This document shows positions 34,880-45,274 of a stretch of DNA of 64,000 nucleotides, in pieces. The first letter of the stretch is position 1, and each line of letters starts with the position of its first letter. The notes under the pieces are model-generated. The model worked only from the letters and a program-made list of their open reading frames with translations. It did not search any database and was not told the DNA's origin. The position numbers were made by a program, and so were the translations under genes. The stretch lies in contig CM073324.1 of NCBI GenBank assembly GCA_037043015.1, forward strand, positions 9,693,013-9,757,012, given 5' to 3'. The stretch is from Bryum argenteum. Its lineage: Eukaryota > Streptophyta > Bryopsida > Bryales > Bryaceae.

Positions 34880-35008
34880 CAACGTAGCTTGTTAAATAGC
34901 TACGAACGCCTGTGTCGAAAACAACGATTTCAGGGGACGAAATTCGGCCAAGCCCAGTGTATTTAGCTACGATTTTCCCGTAGTTCGTAGTGCTGAAACC
35001 TAGTAGTG
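34880..35008. repeat. Right terminus of the CACTA element
   Basis: Contains AACGTAG, TAGCTACGAACG and TAGCTACGATTTTCCC and ends CCTAGTAGTG before the CTA duplication. A GTAGTG at 34987-34992 is also terminus-like, but it is followed by CTG, not CTA, so 35008 is the better boundary. Confidence 0.75.
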
Positions 35009-36059
35009 CTACCAACAATCATCAAGTCTCTCTTTACACAAAGTAGAGTATGCCTCTAAGACAATGCCCAAAAAAAATGTTCAGTATTATCCTTGAACAT
35101 TACAATTTCACACATGGTGAAGATCCAACGGTTGAAATTTTAGGTCGCACTACGTACGGTAGCTAGGTTGAAGATCCTATGTTCGTAAGTACCAAGAAAT
35201 AGTAATTTATTTGACAATACCTCAATTCCAACAAGGTGGTACAAAAACACAATAGATAATTTTGAGTATTGAAACTTCTAAAAACACAAGAAATTTTTAG
35301 GGGTTAAGCTGTCGACTTTAACGGGACGCCCGTGAACTCGCCAAGCGTAAGTAAATACAAGTCTTAAAAATCATCTAATAGATGGAGGAAGGCAACGATG
35401 GTCATGTTGATGTATGCATAATTCATGACCATAGTTATATGCTAGATGGAGGAAGACAACCACGGTCATGTGGTCATATAAACTAAATACTATTACACCC
35501 CCAAAGTGTTGCGACGCTCATACAAATGATTTTCAATATTTATATGGTCATAAATACTTGGAAATTCAATATCTCGGTATCCATTGGCTCGAATCGCGAT
35601 CCAATTGTTTTACAAACGTCTACAAAAAAACACCTCATGATCCAGCTGACGGTTCCCGAGATCATAATGTCACATCTAAAACATGACAAACAAACTACCT
35701 GCCTTCAACAATAGACTAATACGTCCCACGGCCTTGTTATGTTCATACAAATAATTTCTAGTATTTATGAAGCCATAAATACTTCAAATTTCAATATCTC
35801 ACAATAACCCCAGTTCCATTCAAATGGCACTATGCCATGTGCCATTTTGTCACACTAGATCTTACATTTGTGCTCATACAAAATGGTGTATTCTGTAATA
35901 TCACAATTTTTTTTGTAATATCACTTGTTTACACACATTGTCATTCATTTTCCCTAATATCACCTTAAAATTCTGTTATATCACATAGTTTTTGAATTGC
36001 AGTTGAGAAAGTTGACGTGTGCCATTTTACCAGAATAATGCCATTTTAACGGAATTGGG
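35009..36059. other. AT-rich DNA with inverted ACGGTTGAA repeat block
   Basis: 35020-35310 resembles the reverse complement of 38655-39000 (ACAATCATCAAGTCTC, GAAGATCCAACGGTTGAAAT, GGGGTTAA). A short duplication (TAGATGGAGGAAG) occurs near 35380 and 35444. Near 35900-35990, TAATATCAC repeats a few times. No gene seen. Confidence 0.45.
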
Positions 36060-37348
36060 GATCAATGTAGTTTTTAAATACGTTTGGATTTGGCATTCAA
36101 GAACTGAAATCATAGATATCTCATACAATTTTTTGAGTTTTTCCATTTGTATTATGGATTTAACACAAATTCCTAATTAACTTGCCATGTGACCCAAGTT
36201 GAAATTTTAGATGAATTTCAAGAGGGTAGCCTACTTAATCTAGAATGACTCTAAGAGGTGGGTTCCAAAGCTTTCAACTGTTCCACATGTTCTTTCAAAA
36301 TTTACTCAAAAATTGAGATATCGGAATTCTTCATACAAACAAAGTGAAAAAGTCCACAAACACATAAAGACACCTCATCACCAATCAATTTTCCCCAACC
36401 CAAATTCACATGTTTGACACTATGCATAGCAAAGTGCAAAGCTATCTCTTAAAAGTATAGCATGAGGTTGCATCCAAAATAGTACAAAGCTTGGGTTGTT
36501 GTTCTTATCTACTTCTCTATTGAAAAATTCAGAAAACCCTCAATATCCTATATACAATGTCACAATATAAGCGTAGTAATAGAGTACATCAATTTATTAT
36601 ATCATTGCAACACATTGTAATAAAAGCATATCAATAAATTGAGACGTTTACCTTATTTTGACACTTGAAAGCAAGACCTCAAAAATGTGTCAATATTACA
36701 AGTCATCATCCACATCAACTTCATTCTTTGTTTAAACTTGATGAAAGATCAGAATCTATGTGCAATCCTTAGACAATATTTTACAGTAGCAATTGTACTT
36801 CAACACAATGCAATGGGCCGAGCCTTGTCTTTTAACTAAGTAAGACATGTAAATTTTTTAAGACATACATGTACCAGACTTCAAGAAGACCTATGATTAC
36901 CATTTGCTACTAAATAGCACATCTAATCACGACCTGATATTCATAATTGTACTTATGATATAAAATTGAACTTTCGACCTCCATAAATAAATGATTTCAT
37001 AATAATAATAATAACTAAAAAAAATAAAAAAAATAATTGCACGGAATGAGACATTCGTGAATGTTCATGTACAATCAAGATCTTACACCATACATAGACG
37101 TGCAACACCTAAATACAGAAAAAGACAATGTCAAGCCTAATCTGACAGCAGACTTGTTTAGGATTAATATCAGTAAGGTCCATTAACTATTGGTAGGATT
37201 ATGAGTTAAGTCCAAGTACGAATGAAGGTATACTCCTGCAACCCAAAAAGAGTGAAAAGCCTTCTATCACATGAGCGGGATGCGAATCAGAACCCACAAG
37301 TCGGGAAGTCCCAACTGATTGAACAGAGTGCTCAACCTGGCTTGGTTT

Positions 37349-37555
37349 TTAAAATTCAACAAGTGGTGGCAAGTCCAGTATTGGGAAGCCTTGGTTGCTT
37401 CGCCTGGGCATTTCACCCGAAATGCCCGCCTCCACGTCGAACACTACTGGTGGGAGGGCACAGGCAGGGGCTACCGCTGCCATGTTGGCCGCAGGGACGA
37501 GAGCAGCAGGAAGTGGAACTGGCTGCTGCTGCAGTGGCTGCCCATCGATGTTCAT
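37349..37555 (-). CDS. Small Pro/Ala/Gln-rich protein, family copy B
   Basis: A 68-residue frame starting MNIDGQPLQQQPVPLPAAL and ending FDVEAGISGEMPRRSNQGF then PILDLPPLVEF. Against copy A it lacks one Gly codon (ALPPV) and has conservative changes (GDM to GEM). The frame cannot extend upstream as in copy A because the leader holds a stop after VVEGGRYRRSETD, which supports the internal ATG as the start. A conserved acceptor-like TGTTGTGGAAG precedes it. Function unknown. Confidence 0.5.
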   Translation of the reverse strand: MNIDGQPLQQQPVPLPAALVPAANMAAVAPACALPPVVFDVEAGISGEMPRRSNQGFPILDLPPLVEF

Positions 37556-38296
37556 GGCTGCTTGCTCTGCTTGGCTTGCCTTTGCCGTTTGATACCGTCA
37601 GTCAGTCTCTGAGCGACGGTATCTTCCACCTTCCACAACAAAAGCAGAACACTTTAACATCATCTCCAGATGAGTCGTAAATCGCATGCAAGGGAGGGAG
37701 TAAGTGACTCTAACAACTCTAAAACTTTGTCGAGATGAAACAAGCGCATGAAACTCAAATGAGACAATCGCTGTAGAAGTCGACATATCTCAGCAATCAT
37801 TCGGATCTAGTATAATGAGGTAATTGTGGAACACGGCATCAAAGATGATATAAGACTATCCTGGTGTCGAATACTCGCGCAGCCACAATCGAATTGAAAA
37901 GCTTCTGATAGTACTAAAACATATAAGGTGTAGCTAGACTGTAGCAGTATCATAGAGTGCTCAGAAAACAATCGTGTCGAGTTCACTAGACAAGGACACA
38001 ACCAAACGAGCATGACTAAAAGACTGATCAAGGCTGTCATCTCCAATGAAACAGAACATGAGGAGTCCATCCAAGTGTGGGATGAACCCAGCCAGCACCA
38101 TTGCAAGAGCTGTGAAGCCAACTGAAACTGAACTGACTGATACCAGTTTGACTGAAATGAAACCAAAGTACAATGGAGGGGTAGAGAAGAGATAATCCAA
38201 GCGGATGGGGCGAAGTCACACACCAGCAATTGTGAGTGGCAGACGACAGAAGAGAAATCAGTAACGAGCATGACCTTCAAAGGCGTCGTATGCTTC

Positions 38297-38304
38297 TTTA
38301 TATA
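38297..38304 (-). promoter_or_regulatory. Conserved TATA box, copy B
   Basis: On the minus strand, CAGCAGTATATAAAGAAGC, matching the position in copies A, C and D relative to the leader and small ORF. Confidence 0.65.
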
Positions 38305-38320
38305 CTGCTGGTAGTGTGGC

Positions 38321-41300
38321 TTGTATAGTTGTATCCAACTCCAAATCGCACCTTCCGCGAAACCCCCCTCACTCACTGTTGGGGCGCTGATGATCATCTT
38401 GCTTGGCCATACCCTTGTTTACCGGTCCAGCTTCGTGTGAATTGCTAATTTCTACTGTATGCGACTCGCGTCAATTTACAGTTTAGCGGTAAAGTCAACC
38501 CCAAGTCAACTTAAGACCGTATATTTTCAAGTTACAAATACCAAATCTATTATCCAAGGAGGGTAGCTTATTTTGTTTTGTTTTGTTTTGGACGTGACAT
38601 TATGACCAAGCCTAAGCTTGGATGTGACATCATAACGGTTCTAGATCGTTAAAGTCAACAGCTCAACCCCTAAAAATCCTTGTGTTTTTGGAAGTTCCAA
38701 AACCCAAAACTGCATTTTTGTAACACCTTGTTGGACTTGAGGTATGGTCAAATAAATAATCTTGTGTTTTCACTTTAAATAATAAGATCTTGGTAATCTT
38801 GTTAATGTTTTCTCTTCCTTTAAATTATAGGATCTTGAACCTAGGTACTATATATACTACTACATAAACTTCAACCCTTGGATCTTCACCATGTGTGAGA
38901 TCATAATGTTCAAAGTCAATAAAATTGGGCATTGTTTTAGAGACATAATCTACTTTGTGTAAAGGAAGACTTGATGATTGTTACCCCAAAAGAAATTCTC
39001 ATATATTTTTCATGTAAAAAACTAAGCTCACTTTTCTCATGCAAATTTTTCGAGAGACCAATTTAGCTTTTAGAATCTTCGTGCATTTTGTTTTCTAAAC
39101 GAAGGAATGAAATCTATGATATAGAAAAACTTGAATAACGGCAAACCTTTTTGGTTCAAGAAAAATCTAAATCGTGAGTGCATGCGTATATTTGTGAATT
39201 TCAGAAAAAAAACAAAATTGAAAAAAAATTTAAATTTCGAAGTTTTTGAAGAAAAAATGAAAAAATAATGGAAAATATTGAAGCTGCCTACCGTAATGTT
39301 TGGAGGCTGCCCTCATTATCAACCCTGGTCTTTTGGAAATCTGAGCCTCTATGTGATGATGATCATGTCAAAAAAAACTTCGAAAATATGTCAGTATGAA
39401 AAGTTTTTTCCTGCCCCAGGTGGGCCAAAAATCAACAATGTGCATTTGAAATTCTAATAAATAGAATATGACTTTTTAAATTTTTGCACATACACTCCGT
39501 AGTATAGGGAGCACCCACTTAAATTCTTGAGCAAAAATATTACTTTTAACCCCTTCATCTAAGCGGCCCGAAATTGCAAATACTCATTTTGGATTTTAAG
39601 AATCTTTGAGGGTAAACTCCTGAAAATCCTTGTGTTTTTGAGAGCTTGAAACCTCAATATTAAAACAATATTCTACCTCTATGCATCCCTCCGGATGTAA
39701 ACGAGTTTTTTTTACTTCATTTGAAATTCCAACCACAAAATCTTACAACTATGCCTATCTATAGTTATTGATATGAAAATGAATGTTGGGAGTTAACCAT
39801 TTGCAAGATCGTAACATGGAAAGTTTGTGCAAAAGTTTCTCTGGGCATTGCTTGGAAAAGACTCCTTGGTGTAGAGGGGGACTTGAAAATTCTTAACCTC
39901 GAGATATTCCTAAAACCCAGAATGGGTTTCTGGGATTTGGGTAGCCATTTTGAAGGCTTTAAATGTAATAATTCTAAGACTTATACAGGGTGCTCCTTAA
40001 GTCCTTACACTACAAAGTCTATGTGGTAAAATTTGCAAAGCCAAATTCCGAATTTAAAACCTCCATTTAGAAAGGTTTCAAGTCCAAAAAGGGAATTTTA
40101 AATTTAGACTTTTTTTGAAATTTTTCTTAGAAATATCTTCACAACCATATCATTACATTCCAAAGCTACCTAACTCAAAAAGTTTTTCAATTTTACAACA
40201 GCAGCCTCCAAAACTTCTTCACGATTTCTAGTAAATTCCGAATTATTTCTTACAAAATTTTACATTTTGGAATTTATCCAAAAAAAAATTTCTTAAGATT
40301 CACAAAATTTTAAAGCCACCTACTCATCCTTTAAGATTTCAGAAAGATATTTTCATTTAACTGTAGAGCATGTTAACTTTTTCTATATCATTGATTTTGG
40401 ACCTTTTTCTGTAAGCAATTTGCATGAAGGTCAAAAAGACAAAATGAGTCCCTAAAATCTGCATGAGGGTTCCCAACTTGAATACCTACATGAAGTAAAG
40501 TATGCTCAAAATGGTTGGGATAACAAATCTTAACTTCATCTAAAGTCCTTTTTGGGATGGTCCCGAATCTAGTCTAGTTTTATGATAAAAATTTAAGGCC
40601 TATACAATAAAGTATGCTTAAATGGCATGCAATGTAGTAAAGGCAGCTCTTTTTTTTTGAGTTTCCAAACATGGGACATGTTTTACCATTGTGAGGCAAT
40701 CATGGGAAATCAACAAGATGTTTTCATGAGCTTTTTTATATTATTATGATGTTAAGATGAAGGCTAATAAATTTTCATTTGGAAGATTTTTGATCCAAAT
40801 TTTTTCTCGTATTCGACTTGCAACGATGTTTTATCTTCATTAGATGTGAATAAATGGATGAATTTTGAGGAGCTCTATCTCCTTCATCCACTGTTGGATT
40901 TTGACTTTGTTAATTGGGAAAGGGTCAAATTTGAGTCTAGTTCATGTGATAGAAATCTTTAAAATAAAATTATGCTTGTAAACCAAGATAAGGCATAGAT
41001 TTGAGTGCAAAGGGTTGAGTTTCGGACTATTTTCCTTTGTGAATGTCTGGCAGATTTCACCATTGCATGGCCATTATTTGAGCAAAGAAAATTTTTTGAT
41101 GGATTTTTTTTGTTCAAAGGTGTTATTGAGATGAACTTAAGTATCTTTGTAGTGAGTGGTATTTTCATTGCAATAAGTTTATTGGTAGCATTTTAACTTC
41201 AAAGTGAAAATTTTGAGATTTTTTGATGTTTTTTGAGTACTTAATAATGTACTACGATCTTGCAATCTATGAGGCCTCATAAAAATTTGGGCCATATGAT

Positions 41301-41394
41301 GTGCAATATGTCTAATGTATTACAAGATTGTAAGGCTAGGTTCTACATAACTTACCTTTGTTTCCATTTATGTTACTTTTTTTGGGAATGCATT
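38321..41394. other. AT-rich intergenic DNA built of dispersed repeats, no gene seen
   Basis: Contains TTTTGTTTTGTTTTGGACGTGACATTATGA-type sequence also seen near 18140-18170 (broken here to short strings TTTTGGACGTGACATTATGA), the AACCCCTAAA/ACGGTTGAA repeat (38655-39000) and the inverted relative of 20.1 kb (39170-39460). 39780-39910 resembles 45360-45430 (GGGCATTGCTTGG). 40900-41200 is A/T-rich with a short frame that has no recognisable domain. Confidence 0.45.
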
Positions 41395-42048
41395 TATCAG
41401 AATCTTTGTACAATCCTTAGACAAGCTTTTATGGAAGCGATTGTACTTTAACACAATGCAAAGAGCTGAGCCTTGTCTATGCTCTTCTTTTAACTAAAAA
41501 AGACATGTATAATTTCTAAGACATGCATGTACCAAACTACAAGAAGAACTACAATTACCATATGCTTTTAAATAGCACATCTAATCACGACATGATATTC
41601 ATAAACTTTCTACTTATAAAATATCCACCATGAACCGTAATGATTTCACAATCAACAAAAAAACGAAATGCACGGAATCAGAAACATATATGAATGTTCG
41701 TGTTCAATCACAAGATCTTACAACAGACATAAGGTGCACACAATACATAAACGTGCATTACCTGGAAGAACAAAAAAATAAAAAATAAATAAAAATAATA
41801 ATTTAAAAAATTTAAAAAAAAAATAAAAAAAAATGTCAAACCTAATCTGACAGACTTGTTAAGGACTAATATAAGTAAGGTCCATATACTATTAATAGGA
41901 TTGTGAGTAAAGTCCAAGACAGCACGACTGAAAGTATACTCCTGCAACCCAAAAAGGGTGAAAAGCCTTCTCTGATATGAGCGGGATGCGAATCAAAAGC
42001 CACAAGTCGGAAAGTCCCAACATTGAACAGAGCAACCTGGCTTGGTTT

Positions 42049-42255
42049 TCAAACTTCAACAAGTGGTGGCAAGTCCAGTATTGGGAAGCCTTGGTTGCTC
42101 CTCCTAGGCATTTCACCCGAAATGCCCGCCTCCACGTCGAACAGTACTGGAGGGAGGGCACGGGCAGGGGCTACCACTGCCATGTTGGCCGCAGGGACGA
42201 GAGCAGCAGGAACTGGAACTGGCTGCTGCTGCAGTGGCTGCCCATCGATGTTCAT
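42049..42255 (-). CDS. Small Pro/Ala/Gln-rich protein, family copy C
   Basis: A 68-residue frame, MNIDGQPLQQQPVPVPAAL to FDVEAGISGEMPRRSNQGF then PILDLPPLVEV. Closest to copy B (same missing Gly codon, same GEM and LVE changes), so B and C share a more recent ancestor than either does with A or D. Frame and C-terminal block are intact although the leader has several indels. Function unknown. Confidence 0.5.
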   Translation of the reverse strand: MNIDGQPLQQQPVPVPAALVPAANMAVVAPARALPPVLFDVEAGISGEMPRRSNQGFPILDLPPLVEV

Positions 42256-43053
42256 GGCTGCTGGCTTTGCTTGAATTGCTTGCGCCGTTTGCTATCGTCA
42301 GTCTGTCTCTCCGCTCTCCACCTTCCACAACAAATCAAAACACTTTAACATCATCCCCAGATGAGTCGTAAATCGCATGCAAGGGGCCAAGGCAGGGAGT
42401 AAGTAGACACTAACAACTCTTAGACTAAGTTTGATTCAGATATAGAAACTTTGTCGAGATCAAACAAGCGCGTGAAACTCAAAATAATGAGCCGAGACAA
42501 TCGCTGTAGAAGTCGACATATCTCAGCAATCATTCGGATCTGGTATAATGAGGAAATTGTGGAACACGGCATCGAAGATGATATAAGACTATCCTGGTGT
42601 CGAGTATTCGCACAGCCACAATCAATGAAGGGGCATTGACATCACTAGTCTCAAGAGCTTCAGATAGTATTGAAGCATTATGTATAGACTGTAGCATTAT
42701 AGAGCACACAACAATCGTATCGAGTACACTAGACAAGGACACAACCAAACGAGCATGACTGACAGAGGCTCTCATCTCCAAACAATCAGAATATGAGGAG
42801 TCCACCCAAGTGTGGGATGGACCCAACCACCACCATTGCAATTCGCAAGAGCTGTGAAGCCAACTGAAACTGAAATGACTGATACCAGTTTGACTGAAAT
42901 GAGAAGTAAAGTACAACGTCGGAGGGGTAGAGAAGAGACAATCCAAGCGGATGGGGCGAAGTCACACACCAGTCAGTAATGGTGAGTAGCAGACGATAGA
43001 AGAGAAATCAGTACCCGAGCATGACGTTGAAAGGCGTCGTATTCTTCAATCGT

Positions 43054-43061
43054 CTTATATA
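43054..43061 (-). promoter_or_regulatory. Conserved TATA box, copy C
   Basis: On the minus strand, CAGCAGTATATAAGACG. A C-rich minisatellite begins 18 bp upstream of it. Confidence 0.65.
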
Positions 43062-43078
43062 CTGCTGGACTGGACGGC

Positions 43079-43166
43079 TGGACCGCCACCCTTCCCCTCC
43101 CCCCCTGCATGGACCGCCACCCTCCCCCTCCCCCCGTGCATGGACCGCCACCCTCCCCCCCCCTGG
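43079..43166. repeat. Three tandem copies of a ~31-bp C-rich unit upstream of the copy C TATA box
   Basis: TGGACCGCCACCCT followed by a CCCCTCCCCCC run and TGCA repeats near 43079, 43110 and 43141. The other three copies lack this array. Confidence 0.8.
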
Positions 43167-43361
43167 AATGGCTCTCCCCTGGAGCCTTGCCACCCCCACC
43201 CCACGGTCACTGTTCGTGGGGTTTGGCAGACTGACTCGGTTTCCGCGAGCATTGGCATCGTCATCGTTTTTGGCATAACGTGTTAACCGGTGCAGCTAAC
43301 TACGTGCACCATAAAATTGCTCCTACCCTTTCTCTTTTACCTGTTTGCAGAGGTTACTGTA

Positions 43362-45012
43362 CAGTACCCGGCAAGTCTCATTCGTCAACCCCTGCTGCAG
43401 CTGAAATTCAGCAGTGAACCTGTAACTTGGAAATGACACCAAAGGCTCAAAAATGTATGGAATTGCAAACCGTAAATTGAGTTTGGAAGATAATGAAGTC
43501 TAGTTTCATGACATGCACTTTTATTACATTGAAATAGTCAAAGCATACAACAATAGAGCATTTTGTGGCACACTATCTACCATCTAGTACTACCGCCCCC
43601 CACATTAATTTCAGCCTTCATCCGGTGAGGCATGCTAGCAAGGAGAATTTCAAGAGTCTCCATGGATATAGCTTCCCATGCCCGCTCAATACTTTTGATC
43701 AATTCATCTTTGTTGTTTGGCCTAGTCTCCTTTTGTACAACGTCTCTTAGAATCATCCACACATTCTCTATGGGATTCAAGTCCAGTGAGTTTGCAGGCC
43801 ATGTAATCTTCTTGATCATACTACGATGCACCGGGGCACCATCTTCCATAAGGAATAGACTTTGAGGATCATCATGCATATAAAAAAAGCCACTCAATTG
43901 ACCCTCGTATACAACGTCAACAAAATCAGCACTTGTCCGTCTATCGGATTGCATAATGACAATGGGGCACTTTTCATAACTTGTAAAAGCACCCCAAATC
44001 ATGACGGATGTGCGGCCAGATTTGAAAGTGGGTGCTAAGCAATCCCATGAATAACGTTCATAAGATCGTCGCCAAACCTTCACTTGCCGGGAATTTTTGC
44101 CTATCTCAAATGAAGCCTCATCTGTCCATATCACATGCATCCAATCCAATGTGTTCCAAGATTGATGTTTCTTGGCAAATGCCAATCTATCAGCCTTGTG
44201 CTTGTGACTAAGAAATGGCTTCTTTGCTGCAACACAGCTACGAAATCCAATACGTTTAATCTCCTTCCTTGGTGTACGTACACAAACTTTCTCAGTCATC
44301 TTTTCTATGATAGAGACAAGTGGAATGCGTCTATTCTGTATAAGAATGCGTACCAATTCCTTTCTACCTCGATCAGTTAGTTTGCAACGACATACGACTT
44401 TACGAGTGACCACTGTTCCGTAATCATTGAATTTCTTCAAAACATATTCAATGGTGGAACATGGCATGCCTAACTCTATTGCAATGCTACGTTGTGACAT
44501 TCCTGAACGACTCATCCCAACTATGACACCCTTTTCCTCTGTGCTTAAACGACAACCTCCCATTTTTGCAAAATCTTAAACACAAGAAAATGCACCTAAA
44601 GGTTAAATCTGCCTTGAGAGAGAAACAAGAGCTATAAAACTACGCATACAACATTTCCTGAAACAAAATTTGTGTTGATTGTGTGTAGACTGAAGCTTCA
44701 TTTGTACAAAGTTTCAGCTGAAAATGAGCAAATGCATGGCTTCCATGTGCATCGATATTTCTAAAAGCTGTGTATACAAGTTGCCACCACACTGACACTG
44801 TTTGTTAATTTTTAATTTTTATCAAGATCTTTCTAATATCTCATTAATTGCTAAATGACACATGTTGTAAGACTACTCATCCTACCCAATGTTACTAATT
44901 AAAGCTCATGAGTTGGAGAGGTGAAGAATAGGGAGCATTTTGAAGTAGCATGAGTGCCACTTCAGAGAAGCTGGTTTCAGTGTGGTGGACGGTTGAGACT
45001 TGCCGGGTACTG
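43362..45012 (-). mobile_element. Tc1/mariner element, 1,651 bp, TA target
   Basis: Left end CAGTACCCGGCAAGTCTCA follows TA (43360-43361); right end TGAGACTTGCCGGGTACTG (44994-45012) precedes TA (45013-45014). The 19-bp inverted repeat is perfect and weaker pairing continues inwards. It carries one transposase ORF on the minus strand. TA insertion and short TIRs are established for Tc1/mariner elements. It lies between unit copies C and D. Confidence 0.92.
43577..44563 (-). CDS. Tc1-like transposase with shortened catalytic linker (DD24E)
   Basis: A 328-residue uninterrupted frame. The N-terminus holds a paired-like HTH (MGGCRLSTEEKGVIVGMSRS, then GMSQRSIAIELGMPCSTIEY). The catalytic domain shows Asp148 in HVIWTDEASFEIG, Asp241 in SLFLMEDGAPVHRS and Glu266 in SLDLNPIENVW. 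Tc1 transposases normally have 34 residues between the second Asp and the Glu. Here there are 24, because about ten residues are missing between HRSMIKK and ITWPANS, without loss of frame. Length (usual about 340) and the rest of the fold are otherwise normal. The gap lies near the active site, so the enzyme is probably inactive, but the open frame means the event may be recent. Start chosen at the ATG before GGCRLSTEE, 450 bp from the right TIR. Confidence 0.92.
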   Translation of the reverse strand: MGGCRLSTEEKGVIVGMSRSGMSQRSIAIELGMPCSTIEYVLKKFNDYGTVVTRKVVCRCKLTDRGRKELVRILIQNRRIPLVSIIEKMTEKVCVRTPRKEIKRIGFRSCVAAKKPFLSHKHKADRLAFAKKHQSWNTLDWMHVIWTDEASFEIGKNSRQVKVWRRSYERYSWDCLAPTFKSGRTSVMIWGAFTSYEKCPIVIMQSDRRTSADFVDVVYEGQLSGFFYMHDDPQSLFLMEDGAPVHRSMIKKITWPANSLDLNPIENVWMILRDVVQKETRPNNKDELIKSIERAWEAISMETLEILLASMPHRMKAEINVGGGSTRW

Positions 45013-45014
45013 TA

Positions 45015-45274
45015 CAGTATCCGACTAGAGAGATATGGACACACGCATTTTTGAACTAGAACCCTGTGAAGACTCCGAAATTTGAAATGCTGTTACTCAT
45101 TCAATTAAATTAGTTTAACCTCTGCTACTTGGAAACAACACCTATATGTATTTGCTCTTAGAGCCCCGTGCAATTTTATGAGAAACATAATCTTTGGCAT
45201 TCACCTGAAGTTTACCTTGTTTTTGGAATTCTGCAAGATGTCCAGTTGTCCATATCTCTCTTGCCGGGGTACTG
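45015..45274. mobile_element. 260-bp Tc1/mariner-type MITE abutting the full element
   Basis: Left end CAGTATCCGACTAGAGAGAT and right end ATCTCTCTTGCCGGGGTACTG (read as complement CAGTACCCCGGCAAGAGAGAT) form TIRs that continue through ATGGACA. TA flanks it at 45013-45014, shared with the neighbouring element, and at 45275-45276. Its outer bases match the ends of the full element (CAGTACCC), suggesting it belongs to a related family that could be moved by a related transposase. No coding capacity. Confidence 0.82.

Larger units (their letters stand above)
20464..35008. mobile_element. CACTA (En/Spm-like) element, 14,545 bp, target duplication CTA
   Basis: The left end begins CACTACAAGAATACTGCC directly after CTA (20461-20463). 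The right end reads GAAACCTAGTAGTG and is directly followed by CTA (35009-35011). A CACTA terminus with a 3-bp duplication is the established signature of the superfamily. Both ends carry subterminal CTACG repeats. It holds two divergent genes: a TNPD-like transposase on the minus strand (23011-28673) and a TNPA-like gene on the plus strand (30436 to about 34000), separated by a repeat-rich spacer. The left 2.3 kb also holds an F-box-like fragment (21816-22142); no other gene is evident in 20640-21800, 22150-23000 or 34060-34880. The transposase carries nonsense and frameshift lesions, so this copy is probably not autonomous. Confidence 0.9.
36060..38320 (-). repeat. Duplicated unit, copy B
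   Basis: Second copy of the unit described for copy A, same orientation, without the SINE. Distal flank 36060-36700 matches 14690-15300, middle 36840-37200 matches 15330-16330 apart from the SINE, and gene region 37220-38305 matches 16320-17376. If the CACTA element is removed, copies A and B lie only about 6 kb apart. Confidence 0.8.
41395..43061 (-). repeat. Duplicated unit, copy C
   Basis: Third copy, same orientation as A and B, with a shorter distal flank. Landmarks: GACATGCATGTACCAAACTA (41521 on), CCACTTGTTGAAGT on the minus strand near the ORF end, ORF 42049-42255, leader, TATA box at 43054. Its leader has a 1-base insertion relative to copy A near 43010 that destroys the frame seen there. 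Confidence 0.8.

Noticed and set aside
34987-34992. Alternative right end of the CACTA element
   Set aside because: The sequence after it is CTG, which does not match the CTA at the left end; the end at 35008 is followed by CTA.
37807-38397. 196-codon minus frame across the copy B leader
   Set aside because: It crosses the TATA box and is not open in the other three copies.
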